Under the pieces are notes generated by a model. That model did no database searches, had not been told where the DNA came from, and saw nothing but the letters and a program-made list of their open reading frames with translations. This document shows positions 23,913 to 34,554 of a stretch of 64,000 nt of DNA, piece by piece (position 1 is the first letter of the stretch; each line of letters begins with the position of its first letter). The DNA lies in the NCBI GenBank assembly GCA_030407085.1, contig CM059582.1, positions 213,389,501-213,453,500 of the forward strand, in the 5' to 3' direction. Origin of the DNA: Trichopria drosophilae. Its lineage: Eukaryota > Arthropoda > Insecta > Hymenoptera > Diapriidae. The translations under genes and the position numbers were made by a program.

Positions 23913-24993
23913 CCCGTATAACACAAAGCTGCTATAGATCTCTTCCGGAGTTCAATTTCAGAAGCTTCCTGGGAGCACGCGCAATTGCTCTGTATGCACT
24001 TTGTGGGAGTTCCATACAACACAAAGCTGATGTAGAGCTCAATTTCATAAGTTCCCTGGGAGCTTGCTCAACTGCGCTGTACGAGCTCTATGGGAGTTCC
24101 ATCGGTAATCTTCTTATGTACATATATAATATTACATGACTTTCGTCATGAAAACCGCGTTATGTTCCGGGCGAATTACACGTTAAGAATTCATGTTGCG
24201 AATTTGCGATAGTTTCACTGATGTATTATATACATGTATGTAGATTAAAGGCAGTTCATAAAATGAAATGAGGAGAAAAGATTTGTAGAAGCATTCTACA
24301 GACTTATTGAAAACCGATATACTTCCCGCATTTTCTTCAAAACTTTCAAGAATTTCTTTCATTAATACCCTTTCCAAGTAATATATACGCCGCGAACAAA
24401 TATCTTTTGAAATTTGATATTGGGTTAGCATGTCGAACAAAATCAAATGTCACAATCATTTACACTAACGCGCCTTATAGTTCGCATTTTATTTTATCTA
24501 AATAATGTGTCATGTATACGAAATGCCAGAAGTAGGCACAATTCGAATGGAAAATTTTTTCCGAGCATAGAGTTCTTTTGTTTACACGGCCATCTTGAAC
24601 GGTCTCTCGAAAGAACAGTTTCTATCCGTTTCGAACGCCATCCGATTGACGGCGCAGAAAAGAGCAGTTTCTATCAGTTTCGAACGCCTGTCGAGTGGTG
24701 GTGCATCAAGTTTCCCGTTGAGTGCATGTGTTCCATGTATTTAGGATAGGCGATCATTTCCGCAAGCAGTGGAAGCATGTTAAGTTCGTATAAATGCTCT
24801 GCTCTCTATACGTAATGCATATGAGCGCGTTTGTTCTGATGAGCGGCGAATGAATCTAGTTGATAATGTAGGAAAATTCTTAGTAAAGTATTTGCGTATA
24901 TTTCATAAGCGTTTAGTGTACATAATATAATTTAAAAAAAGCGGCCGTTACACAACTCTTTCATGTATGGCATCATTATATAGTCAAGTTTAA

Positions 24994-25933
24994 CCCTTTG
25001 CGGCATACATTTTTCTTTACACGGAAAACAGCTGAAAATTGTTACTCGGGGGTTTTCGGGGTCGCTGATTTCGAATCTGAAGTCAGATTTTGAAAATTCA
25101 AAATGGCGAATCCAAGATGGCGGACCGAAATATAAAAAGTTGCTTGATCTAAGCGAAATTTGTTACTCGGGGGTTTTCGGGGTCGCTGATTTCGAATCTG
25201 AAGTCAGATTTTGAAAATTCAAAATGGCGGACCGAAATATAAAAAGTGGCTCGATCTCAGCGAAATTTGTTACTTGGGGGTTTTCGGGGTCGCTGATTTC
25301 GAATCTGACTTCAGATTTGCAAAATTCAAATTGGCGGATCTAGGATGGCGAACGAACGTAAAAATCGAGTGTTGGATTTTCTTGAAAATTGGTACGTTTT
25401 CTCGATCACCGATGACAAATCCAGTGTCAGATTTCAACAATTAAATGTGGATGAAATTAAAACAAATTTTGGTCAGCCATCTTGGATCCGCCATTTTGAA
25501 TTTTCAAAATCTGACTTCAGATTCGTAATCAGCGATCCCGAAAACCCCGGAGTAATTTCGTATAGATCGAGCAACTTTTCATATTTCGGTCCGCCATCTT
25601 GGATCCGCCATTTTAATTTTTACAAATCTGACGTCAGATTCGAAATCAGCGACCCAAAAAACATAAAATGCTATAGTTTCATGCAAATATATATAATTGT
25701 TCAATCAAAAATGAATTTTTTCTGAAATTATTGATATTTTTCCGTGGTTATTTATTTATAATAATTAAAAATTAACGATAATTGATAATATGTAACTTTT
25801 TTTATGATTATATACATCTTATTAACATAATTAACTCAAAAACCCGATTGCTTAGATGAAAACAGCCGAATAATTAATTAAAAACTGAGAGAAAATAGGT
25901 GGGATGCTGAGCATCCCACTATGCCGCAAAGGG
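24994..25933. mobile_element. piggyBac-like non-autonomous element
   Basis: It is flanked by TTAA on both sides (24990-24993; 25934-25937), with termini CCCTTTGCGGCAT and ATGCCGCAAAGGG. TTAA plus CCCT termini are the hallmark of piggyBac. It contains no transposase and is nested in the 23911-26317 element. Confidence 0.85.
25035..25685. repeat. Direct and inverted AAGATGGCGGA repeat modules
   Basis: Three direct units of about 115 bp (GGGGGTTTTCGGGGTCGCTG then AAATTCAAAATGGCGGA) are followed by two inverted units (CCATCTTGGATCCGCCATTT). Open frames through the block are not genes. They are the payload of the piggyBac-like element. Confidence 0.75.
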
Positions 25934-26317
25934 TTAAGTCAAAAGTAATATGGTATGTGTTTATAAATGATATCTATAGTGTATACATGTATAGTTAAAT
26001 GAAATTAATTTTTTCCGTTGACAATCCTCATCGTGAGGTCTAGCTGTTAGAATGGACATTAATTAATCTTGAGGAGGTCGCTGAGCAGTCCAATGGAAGC
26101 TTCCAGAAAGTTTCTGAAGAAGTTATGTAGGAACTTCCAGAGGGATTCCAGGGAGCTTCCAGAGAGCTTCCAGAGAACTGTTGTGGTGTTCAGAAAAGCG
26201 GACATAGAAGCTTCGAGGGAGCTTCATGTTACTTTTATGGTTACCACAAACGAAGCTCCCACTGTGAGTAACAAGCTTCTGGTGAGCTTCGTAGGAGCTT
26301 ATTGCGTTATACGGGCG

Positions 26318-27100
26318 ATATCGAACGGAACCCTGCGCAATCGAAGGTCTGGAGAGGGAAACAAATAAACTTTCCCTAAAAATAATTTTTAAATTCTTCT
26401 CAAAACTGATAACAAAAAAAATCTGTTCAAATTATATATTTTTTTTATTTCATTTTTTTTCAAAAAAATAATAAAATTTTTTCGTTCAAAAAAATCTGTT
26501 CAAATTATATACCCTTTTTTTTAATTTTTTTCAATATTAAAATTTTTCATTCAAAATTTATAATACAAAAAATCTGTACCTTTTTATTTAATTTTTCAAA
26601 ACAATTAAAAATTTTCCTTTTTAGTCACCGTTAGTATTCACTAACAAAATAGTGATAACGATACCAAACGGAACCCTGCGCAGTTCAAGTTATCTGGGCA
26701 GGAGAAACAAATAAATTTCCCTTAAAATAATTTTTGTATATATACAAAAAATCTGTTCAAATTATATACCTTTTTATTTAATTTTTTCAAAAATATTAAA
26801 AATTTTTTCAATAAGTTTCAAATTAACAAAATTTTATAGAAATTTTCTTTCAATTTAACAAAAAAATCTGTTTAAATTATATAACTTTCTATTTAATCTT
26901 TTCAAAAATATCAAAATTTTTCTCTCAATAATTTAACATTATTTTATACAGCTTTTCTCAAAAATTATAATACAAAAAAATCTGATCAATGTCACCGTTA
27001 GTACTCACTAACAAAAATATTGGCAACAATACCAAATCGAAACTTGTGCTCTTAAAGCAAAACAAAAAAAAGACGCAAATTTTCCAAAGAAAATTTTCAC
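26318..27100 (+). repeat. Retroelement leader with three tandem modules
   Basis: The phrase GATAYCRAACGGAACCCTGC followed by GGAAACAAATAAA occurs at about 26320 and 26660 and, more diverged, at about 27015. AAATCTGTTCAAATTATATA spacers lie between them. The block lies between the primer site and the first small frame. No gene. Confidence 0.65.
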
Positions 27101-27223
27101 TTAAATAAATTTATTTGCATCATCAGTACTCTCTAAATATCATAAAATTCCTATACATCCAACCCTCCTTTACCCTCTAAAAACGGCAACGGCAACATTT
27201 TTATATTTCCATAAAATAATGAT

Positions 27224-27225
27224 AA

Positions 27226-27292
<67 letters not shown>

Positions 27293-27297
27293 AATAA
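27224..27297. repeat. (AT)n-(AAT)n microsatellite
   Basis: Roughly 25 AT units followed by six AAT units, just upstream of the first small accessory frame. Confidence 0.9.
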
Positions 27298-27378
27298 AAA
27301 TGCACAAAAACTTCTAAAAAAAAAAATATATAAAAAATTGCGTATTAAAAAACGAACCTATTTTTTTTTCTTTCGCAG

Positions 27379-27629
27379 TGGAAAAACACACGCCATTAAA
27401 GCATCAGTTAATAACATATTTAATTGAACGACGGCGCATTCAATTGTGTTATATTCGCTTAATCGAGCAAGGGAACATAGAACGTTTCGCAGAAGAGAAA
27501 TTACGGAAAGCAAAAAATAGAGTAAAAAAAATAGAAAACGTTATCAAAGAAAAATTAGAAAAACTCCCCCAAGAAAAAATAAAAATAAAACCGCGAAAGA
27601 AAAACATAATCTGCATCCAAATAGATTAA
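27379..27629 (+). CDS. Small basic frame 1 of the retroelement, spliced start proposed
   Basis: The frame opens at the bases TGGAAAAAC immediately after TTTCTTTCGCAG, a strong acceptor with a T-rich tract. It has no ATG of its own at that point. An upstream exon ending in A would supply one. The product, about 83 residues, is helical and very rich in K, E and R (KLRKAKNRVKKIENVIKEKL) and ends at 27629. No family recognised. The position before gag and the shared acceptor form argue that it is used as a separate spliced message. It could also be non-coding leader. Confidence 0.4.
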
Positions 27630-27675
27630 CAACAATCATTATAAATGAATTTTTCTTTAATCTTCTAACCTACAG

Positions 27676-27905
27676 TGGACAGCTCAGGCAATTATGTCGG
27701 TACCTCTGAAGATGAATTAAATCATCTTCGATATATATGGGCGGACGCGGATCTAAATACGAAAGATTTTCCGGAATACGTCGAGAAACCACCCGCTCTC
27801 AACCAGGATGCCCTAAATAAAAAGGGAAAAGCCGACAGACGGAAACGATATAGATCACATAAAAAAACAAACAAGAAACTTAATAAGAATAAAAAAAATA
27901 CATAA
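27676..27905 (+). CDS. Small frame 2 of the retroelement, spliced start proposed
   Basis: It begins with TGGACAGC right after CTTCTAACCTACAG, the same acceptor/TGGA layout as frame 1. The product is about 76 residues: an acidic half (EDELNHLRYIWADADLN), then a very basic tail (KADRRKRYRSHKKTNKKLNK), which suggests nucleic-acid binding or nuclear import. No family recognised. The stop is at 27905. From 27906 to 28216 the leader to gag is AT-rich with no other gene. Confidence 0.45.
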
Positions 27906-28216
27906 TTTTGTAGAATAAAAAAAAATATATATGTATATACTATAAAACATATTGTACATTTTTTTCAATAACCATTTTTTTTCCTCTTCTCCTTTTTACT
28001 GGCCTTTTACGAAAGCTAATGTATATTTTAAAAAACTATTGCTAAGATGTGACAAAAAAAATAACTTTCTTTTATGTGATCACTGACTAAGTTCTATACT
28101 TTTTCGGTATCACTTAGAAAAGATACAATCCTCTCAAATTATTAATATTATTTATTAGTTTTTACTATTATCGCATGGAAATAATAAGTATTCCTCTATT
28201 TTTTTTATTATTTTAA

Positions 28217-30097
28217 ATGTCAGAAGAAAGAACAACCCGAAGCTCAACGAAACATTTGAGCGAAGCAGACAAAAATAAATTATTAGGAGACGGATTAAAC
28301 GATCGCCGGAGACAAAAAAATAATAGATACGAAAATATAGAGGAAGAAAAATCCGAACATTTTTCAAATTTAGAACATACCTTAGAACATAACTTAGAAC
28401 ATAACTTAGAACATAACTTAGAACATAACCTAGAAGATAAAATAGAACATAACCTAAAACAAGACCTGGAATATAGTTTGAGCAATAAACAAAAATTAGA
28501 TCAACAAACAAATTTAAACAAACAAAGAGAAGATTTAAAGGACACTACGAACCAAATTAATAAATACTTAAAACCAATCGAAGAAGAAAAATTTGCACCA
28601 AACGTACAGTTCGAAAAAGTAACAGAAAAACTAAACGAATTAATCCTAGAATTTAGCGATATCGTATACGATTTTGAACCAATAAACAGAACTCCAAAAA
28701 AAGAACTTAAACAGAAAGAAAAATTCGGAAATTGGTTTTCAAGATACTTACCTGTATTCAAATCTAGTACACCAGTAAAGATTAATAAAAACACCTCAAA
28801 CCTAGACGAAAATAAAGAAGAAAGCACAGATAGTGAGGAAGAAATATTCAAAACCTTAGATAACACTAACCATCCAGTAGTAAAAAAAAACACAATCGAA
28901 AACATGGCAAACAATAGGGACAAACTAACTCTTAATCATGCGATCGAAAGCGTACCAAGGTACGACGGGAACCCCAAAACGTTCTATGCCTTCGTTGACG
29001 GATGCGAAGAAGCAAGGGATATGTTGCCCGAAGAATCCGAACAAGACCTCGTGAAATTAATAAAAAGCAGACTTAGAGGAGAAGCACGACGTGCAATAAA
29101 AAACAATACCTTCAGATCAGTATCGGAACTTTTAAAAAGCTTAAGAGAAATATATGCCCCCGCGAACTCAATAACAGAAATTAGGCAAGAATTAATAAGC
29201 ATGCACCAATTCAATTTCGAAAGTGTTGTCGGATATGCTAACCGAGTTAGAGATGCAGGAGATAGAATAACGGAAACTTACAAAGCTCTAAGCGATAACG
29301 ATGAAATAACAGACGTAGAAAAAGACAGAACCGAAAAAGAAACTTTAGAAACCTTTTTAACCGGCCTAAAACCAGAAATAGAAATACGATTAATCAAGAC
29401 AGAAGTAGCAAATTTACCAACAGCAATACATAAAGCCATTCAAATAGAAAGGCGAATAAAATTATCAAATAGCGTTAGAGGTACAACTCAAGAAGAAAAT
29501 AGACAGGAAGAGAAACAAAATAAAACAGAAAAAATAAAAATAATAACAGCAGACACAAAATGTCAAATCTGCAAGAGAACAGGGCACGAAGCAAATATTT
29601 GTATCTTTAGAAATCAACAGAGTAACTTTCAATCCAGTAATTTCAAACCAAATTATCCTCAATATCAAAAAAATCCTATAACAAATAATTATCAAAATTA
29701 TCAAAGAAATACAGCACCTAATTTCCAGAGGAACCATTTCAACAGACAAGATTATATAAATAACGAATCGCAACGCTATATGAATAGCACCGCCCGTAAT
29801 CATTACCAAACACAACCCTATAACCAGCAAAAGAGGTTCCAAATCCCACAAAATCAAAATTTCAAACACCCAAATTATGACCAACGAAAAAGACCAAACG
29901 AACAGACAATACAATGCACCTTCTGTAAATCCATAGGCCACTTCTGGAAAGACTGCAGAAAACTTATGAGAGCCGAAGTTTTTAGAGAAATGAATGATAA
30001 ACAATCGGGAAACGAAAATGGTCTCCCCAAAATAGGCGCACAGAGGGAGACCGAACAGAAGCGCCAAATAAATCTCGTAACGACTCAAGGCAAGTAA
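28217..30097 (+). CDS. gag: Gag polyprotein of the gypsy-type retroelement
   Basis: 626 residues from an ATG, uninterrupted. Residues about 52-75 are a tandem NLEH repeat written by a 12-bp repeat at 28368-28436. Residues about 230-420 look like a helical gypsy capsid (PRYDGNPKTFYAFVDGCEE, LRGEARRAI, FLTGLKPEIE). Two CCHC zinc knuckles follow: CQICKRTGHEANIC (from residue 452) and CTFCKSIGHFWKDC (from about 567), separated by an N/Q/Y-rich linker. It would form the particle and bind genomic RNA. The 3' end overlaps pol in the -1 frame. It is longer than most gypsy Gags because of the low-complexity N-terminus. Confidence 0.85.
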   Translation: MSEERTTRSSTKHLSEADKNKLLGDGLNDRRRQKNNRYENIEEEKSEHFSNLEHTLEHNLEHNLEHNLEHNLEDKIEHNLKQDLEYSLSNKQKLDQQTNLNKQREDLKDTTNQINKYLKPIEEEKFAPNVQFEKVTEKLNELILEFSDIVYDFEPINRTPKKELKQKEKFGNWFSRYLPVFKSSTPVKINKNTSNLDENKEESTDSEEEIFKTLDNTNHPVVKKNTIENMANNRDKLTLNHAIESVPRYDGNPKTFYAFVDGCEEARDMLPEESEQDLVKLIKSRLRGEARRAIKNNTFRSVSELLKSLREIYAPANSITEIRQELISMHQFNFESVVGYANRVRDAGDRITETYKALSDNDEITDVEKDRTEKETLETFLTGLKPEIEIRLIKTEVANLPTAIHKAIQIERRIKLSNSVRGTTQEENRQEEKQNKTEKIKIITADTKCQICKRTGHEANICIFRNQQSNFQSSNFKPNYPQYQKNPITNNYQNYQRNTAPNFQRNHFNRQDYINNESQRYMNSTARNHYQTQPYNQQKRFQIPQNQNFKHPNYDQRKRPNEQTIQCTFCKSIGHFWKDCRKLMRAEVFREMNDKQSGNENGLPKIGAQRETEQKRQINLVTTQGK

Positions 30098-30633
30098 AAA
30101 CAGTTAATTTAAATAAACACGAAGCCCCACTAATTAAAATAAATTCAAAAGATCTATGTTCAGAAATAAACTTAATGGTTGACACCGGAGCAAGCGTAAA
30201 TATTATAAGACTAGAAAATATAAAAGGAGAAACGCTAATAGACGAATCAGATGTAATCGATCTTAAAGGCATCACTGAACAACCAGTTACAACAATGGGA
30301 GTTGTAATAATTGAAATACTAGGGCACGACACGCCATTCCACGTAGTCAGAAACAATTTCCCAATAGATTGTGAAGGTATTTTGGGATCAGAATTCCTAA
30401 AAGACAACGAAGCAACAATAGATTATAAAAACAACTCCATCCAATGGAAAAATAACAAAAAATATTTTAACACACCAGAAACTACCACGATCCCTGCTAG
30501 AACAATATCAACTCTCTTCATTAAAGTCAAAAAACGAAGAAATAAAATATGGATACATACCACGCATTAACATTCAAGAAGGAGTATACCTAGGAGAAGC
30601 ATTAGTAAAAAACAACGACGGGCGAGCCTATCT
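30040..30633 (+). pseudogene. pol: Pol: aspartic protease region
   Basis: The pol frame is -1 relative to gag and open through the gag stop. The retropepsin active site is DTGAS at 30178-30192, followed by the flap/ILG-type GILGSEF segment (about 30379). The frame then shifts at a run of six A near 30523. The linker GVYLGEALV leads to the MITE at 30635. It would process Gag-Pol. The homopolymer shift may be real or a base-calling error. Confidence 0.75.
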
Positions 30634-30634
30634 A

Positions 30635-30836
30635 CACTCTAAATTTCTTAAAGTGAAAGTTGAGCCACTTTCTGATAAAAGTGACTTTTTCACTATTTTT
30701 AAAGTGGAAAATTCAGTTTACTAATAGTGGATGGAAATGTGCCAGTCTAATAAAGTGAAATTTCCACATTAGAAATAGTGAAAAAGTCACCTTTAGGAGA
30801 GAGTGGCACAACTTTCACTTTAAGAAATTTAGAGTG
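30635..30836. mobile_element. Tc1/mariner-type MITE in pol (202 bp)
   Basis: CACTCTAAATTTCTTAAAGT at the left is matched by its complement ending at 30836, and TA is duplicated (30633-30634, 30837-30838). Insert plus TA is 204 bp, so the frame number is kept, but the MITE has an in-frame stop. A relative is at 60033-60213. Confidence 0.85.
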
Positions 30837-32142
30837 TACAAGTTTTTAACACAACCAACAACCAAATAGAAATAGACATACCAACAATAGAAATTGAAGA
30901 GATAGACGAAAATTATGAAAGAATTGAAAACAACTCACAAATAACTAAACCAATCGAAACACAAAATTGTACTAACCAAAAAAATAAAAACACTAACGAA
31001 AATGGAAACAACACCACGAAGAAAAGCAAAACAATCGATGAAAATGAAATTATAAATGAAAATGAATATGGAAATGAATATAAAAACGAAATAATAAACA
31101 AAAATGAATATGAAAACGAAATAATAAACAAAAATGAATATAAAAACGAAATAATAAACAAAAGTGAATATGAAAACGAAATAATAAACAAAAATGAATA
31201 TAAAAACGAAATAATAAACGAAATAATAAACAAAAATGAACATGAAAATGAATATGGAAATGAATATAAAAAAGAAATAATAAACAAAAATGAATATGAA
31301 AATGAACATGGAAATGAATATAAAAACGAAATAATAAACAAATATGGAAACGAAATTATGTACGAATATGAGTATAAAAATGAAATAATAAACAAAAATG
31401 AATATGAAATTAAAGTAATAAAAGAAAATAAACACGAAATCGAACACGAAATAATGAATAAAAATGAATGTGAAAACGAAAACGAACCTTACAAAAGGGA
31501 CAAATACAATAAAAATGAAAAAGAAATTAAAAACATAATAAAACAACACTTACTCAAGTCTCTCAACTCTTCAATACAAGACCAAGACTTTTATAACCAA
31601 AATATAAAATCATTACTCTTACGCAAAAGAGAAAAACCGGATCAAGATTTAATAAACAAATCTTCCGAAATTATGGAAAATAAATCCGATATAGATTTAG
31701 TAAACAACCCTTCTAAAAACATAATGAATAAAACATTGAGGAATAAAATACGTGATAGAAAAATAACGAATACGAATTTGAGAGAAATACATGATTTAGA
31801 AGAACTAAGTAATAAACATCCCGGTAGACATAAAAACTTCTATACGTATACAGAATTCTTACGGGAAAGAGACAAACCATTTTCAAGATTAATACCAAAC
31901 AAAATGTACCATATTGTGAAGGAAACAAAACGTGCAAAACAAGTAAAATAATTGTTTCGAATGAGTCACTTAAACGCCATAGAAAAAGAAAGCGTAGACA
32001 GAATAATAAACAAAAATGCAGATACATTTCACTTACCAGATGAAACTTTGGGATTCACGCCACTCATAAAACATAAAATAATAACAACCGACGAAATACC
32101 CATAAATACCAAACAGTATAGATTCCCCCTATACATAAAGAA
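30837..32142 (+). pseudogene. pol: Pol: protease-RT linker with coding minisatellite
   Basis: After the MITE a +1 frame encodes an N/E/K-rich linker of over 400 residues. At 31040-31420 it is a 30-bp tandem repeat (AATGAATATGAAAACGAAAT type) encoding YENEIINKNE units. The RT approach (FTPLIKHKIITTDE) ends in a one-base loss in a C run near 32125-32130. Usual gypsy linkers are far shorter. The minus-strand frames over the repeat are shadows. Confidence 0.65.
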
Positions 32143-33390
32143 GAAATAAATAAGCAAATATCCGAACAATTAAAAAACGGTATCGTAAAACCATCCGAAT
32201 CACCATACAACACGCCTATATGGATAGTCCCCAAAAAAGCAGATACTCATGGTAACAAGAGATGGATGGTATTAGATTTCAGGAAATTGAACGAAAAATC
32301 AATAGGCGATTTTTATCCCATACCAAATATTGTTGATATATTGGACCAACTAGGAAGCGCTAAATACTTCTCAACATTCGATCTTGCATCCGGATTCCTG
32401 CAAATAAAAATGCATGAAAACGACTCTCACAAAACAGCCTTTTCTACCCCACATGGACATTACGAATTCGATAGAATGCCATTCGGATTAAAAAATGCAC
32501 CAGTAACCTTCCAAAGACTAATGGACATAATCTTATCAGGCCTGCAAGGTAACGAACTTTTTGTATATCTTGACGACATTGTGATATACGCATCATCTTT
32601 AGAAGAACATGAGATCAAATGCGAGAAATGAATGAAACGACTAAGAAACGCAAACCTTAAATTACAACCAGACAAATGTGAATTTTTAAGAAAAGAAGTT
32701 TGTTACTTAGGACATATAATTAGCAATGAAGGTCTAAAACCAGACCCGAACAAAATCAATTGCGTACAGAAATTTCCAATACCCAAAAATCAGAAGAATA
32801 TCAGACAATTTCTCGGACTCGCGGGATACTACCGTAGATTTATTGAAAATTTTTCACCTATAGCCAAACCATTATCAAATTTACTAAAAAACGATATATC
32901 GTTCAAATGGGAACAAGAAGAAAACGATGCATTTAACACACTGCGTGAACAATTATGCAACGCACCTGTCCTACAGTACCCTAACTTCAATGAACCTTTT
33001 ATAATCACTACAGATGCATCAGGATATGCGATAGGTGCAATACTATCTCAAGGAGAAATAGGTAAAGATAGACCTGTTGCTTATACCTGTCGCGTACTAA
33101 ACGACCACGAAAAGAAATACGAAACTTATGACAAAGAAGCTCTTGCAATATATTACGCGATATTACACTTTAGACCTTACGTATATGGAAAACACTTTAC
33201 TGTAGTTACAGATCACAAACCCCTTACATCATTTAGAACAAAAAAGGATCCAAATTCTAGAGTTGCCAAATGGATGTACAATTTATTGGAATACGAATTT
33301 AATGTAATATATAAAGCAGGAAAATCAAATGTCAATGCAGACGCACTATCCAGAAATCCAGTAGAAATACTAAAAATTGAAGACCAGAAA
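32143..33390 (+). pseudogene. pol: Pol: reverse transcriptase and RNase H
   Basis: The RT fingers and palm are recognisable: WIVPKK, MVLDFRKLNEKS, FSTFDLASGF, MPFGLKNAPVTFQRLM and YLDD at 32566-32577. A TGA stop at 32629-32631 interrupts the thumb side. The frame then continues with GHIISNEGLKPDP, FLGLAGYYRRFI, the RNase H start TTDASGYAIGAILSQG and DHKPLTSF, ending with NADALSRNP. It would copy the RNA genome in the particle. Apart from the stop, motifs are intact, which fits a young insertion. Confidence 0.85.
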
Positions 33391-34554
33391 CGAAAACAAT
33401 ATACGAGTAATATCATATCAAGAATGATGAATAAGATGGGATGGAAAGGAGCAGGAATTGGAAAATACAATCAAGGAATTAAAAACCCAATCAAATTAAA
33501 AACACAAACAGATAGAAAAGGTTTAGGATACATAGGAAATGGCGACAAATGGCATTATTTTTACCAAGAAACACAACAACTAAGCCCTATAAAATTTGTA
33601 AAAAGTAAAAAAATATTAAACGAACGAAATAATTGCAAACAAGTTGTTTTAAACAACCCAATATACAATATCAAACCACCTAAAGACTCAACTATTAAAG
33701 TTAACTGTAATGGCCCTCGATATACCTTACCTGCTAACATTTCATTTTGTAGCAATTGCAATAAACTCAACCACACATACGACGAATGCCAAAATCAAAA
33801 CCACGAAAATAAAAATGAAAGAACTATTAACTATGATTCTGCACTACCAGAAAACACGAAACAAACTTACCAAACGCACAAAAACGAAATATTAGCATTA
33901 CGGAGGAGTACACGCAATTCGCGGCAACCAGAAAGATTACAAGTAAACAATAAAAACCAAAGAAAAAGGAAGGAATTTGAAAAACAAATGAAATACCAAC
34001 CTACTAAAAATCTACAAAACTCACAAACCAACAATAAGACAAATAAAGACAAAAATTACGAAAATGAAGCATATTCTGAACCAGACGAAGACGAAGTAAC
34101 AATGAATTACACAAAACAAGCTTTTGAGGATACCGATGGAGACTCTGATGATGATGAAGAAAACCAGACCGGAAAAAGTAAATATCACAAAAATATAATA
34201 GAAATAAAAAATCATTTATACATGCAAAAAGACAATATAGCATACTTTATAACCTTAACAGGATTACCTTGCGATAAAGGTTCAATAGAATTGAAAACAA
34301 AAAACGAGTTACCAAAATTTGATAACATAAAACTAAACAAAGTCGCAATCACCAAGAAAAACAACAAATATCACATAGCACTTCCAGTAATCGCAACTGC
34401 AGGAGAAAGTCAATTAACGGTACAAAATAATATAAAAACCCTTATCAAGGCAATTAAAAAAGAAGCAAACAAACTAGAATTGCAAACCCTTAGTATCTCA
34501 AAATCAGACAATATAGCAGGTGTAGAATGGTTTAGCGTATTAGGAATTATATAA
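33391..34554 (+). pseudogene. pol: Pol: extra modules between RNase H and integrase (G-patch, CCHC, macro-like)
   Basis: A segment of about 390 residues sits where gypsy elements usually pass straight to integrase. First is a G-patch motif at 33418-33534, with the pattern MGWxGxGIG then QGIKNPI and GLGY, known as an RNA-binding or helicase-cofactor motif. Then comes a zinc knuckle CSNCNKLNHTYDEC at 33748-33789. Next is a basic and then an acidic low-complexity stretch (EPDEDE, DGDSDDDEE). At 34231-34554 is a compact domain with LTGLPCDKG, HIALPV and ISKSDNIAGVEW that reminds me of a degenerate macro (ADP-ribose) fold. The last is inference. A TAA at 34552 breaks the frame before integrase. 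Confidence 0.65.

Larger units (their letters stand above)
23911..26317. mobile_element. Nested TIR element inside the retroelement leader
   Basis: CGCCCGTATAAC at 23911-23922 is exactly complementary to GTTATACGGGCG at 26306-26317. Near both ends are inverted stretches full of AGCTTCC/GGAAGCT words. Between them are a tandem pair (24611-24705, about 55-bp unit, GTTTCTATC..TTTCGAACGCC) and a piggyBac-like MITE. No transposase is visible, so it is non-autonomous. The target duplication is at most two or three bases. Confidence 0.65.

Noticed and set aside
25211..25725. Two overlapping plus-strand ORFs
   Set aside because: They translate the AAGATGGCGGA repeat modules.
26069..26368. ORF rich in Ser/Arg
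   Set aside because: It reads through the AGCTTCC-rich terminus of a TIR element into the retroelement leader.
28155..28923. Minus-strand frames over gag
   Set aside because: Shadows of the gag frame; they lack motifs and splice support.
30913..31549. Long minus-strand frames rich in F, Y, I and V
   Set aside because: They are the complement of the 30-bp coding repeat in pol.
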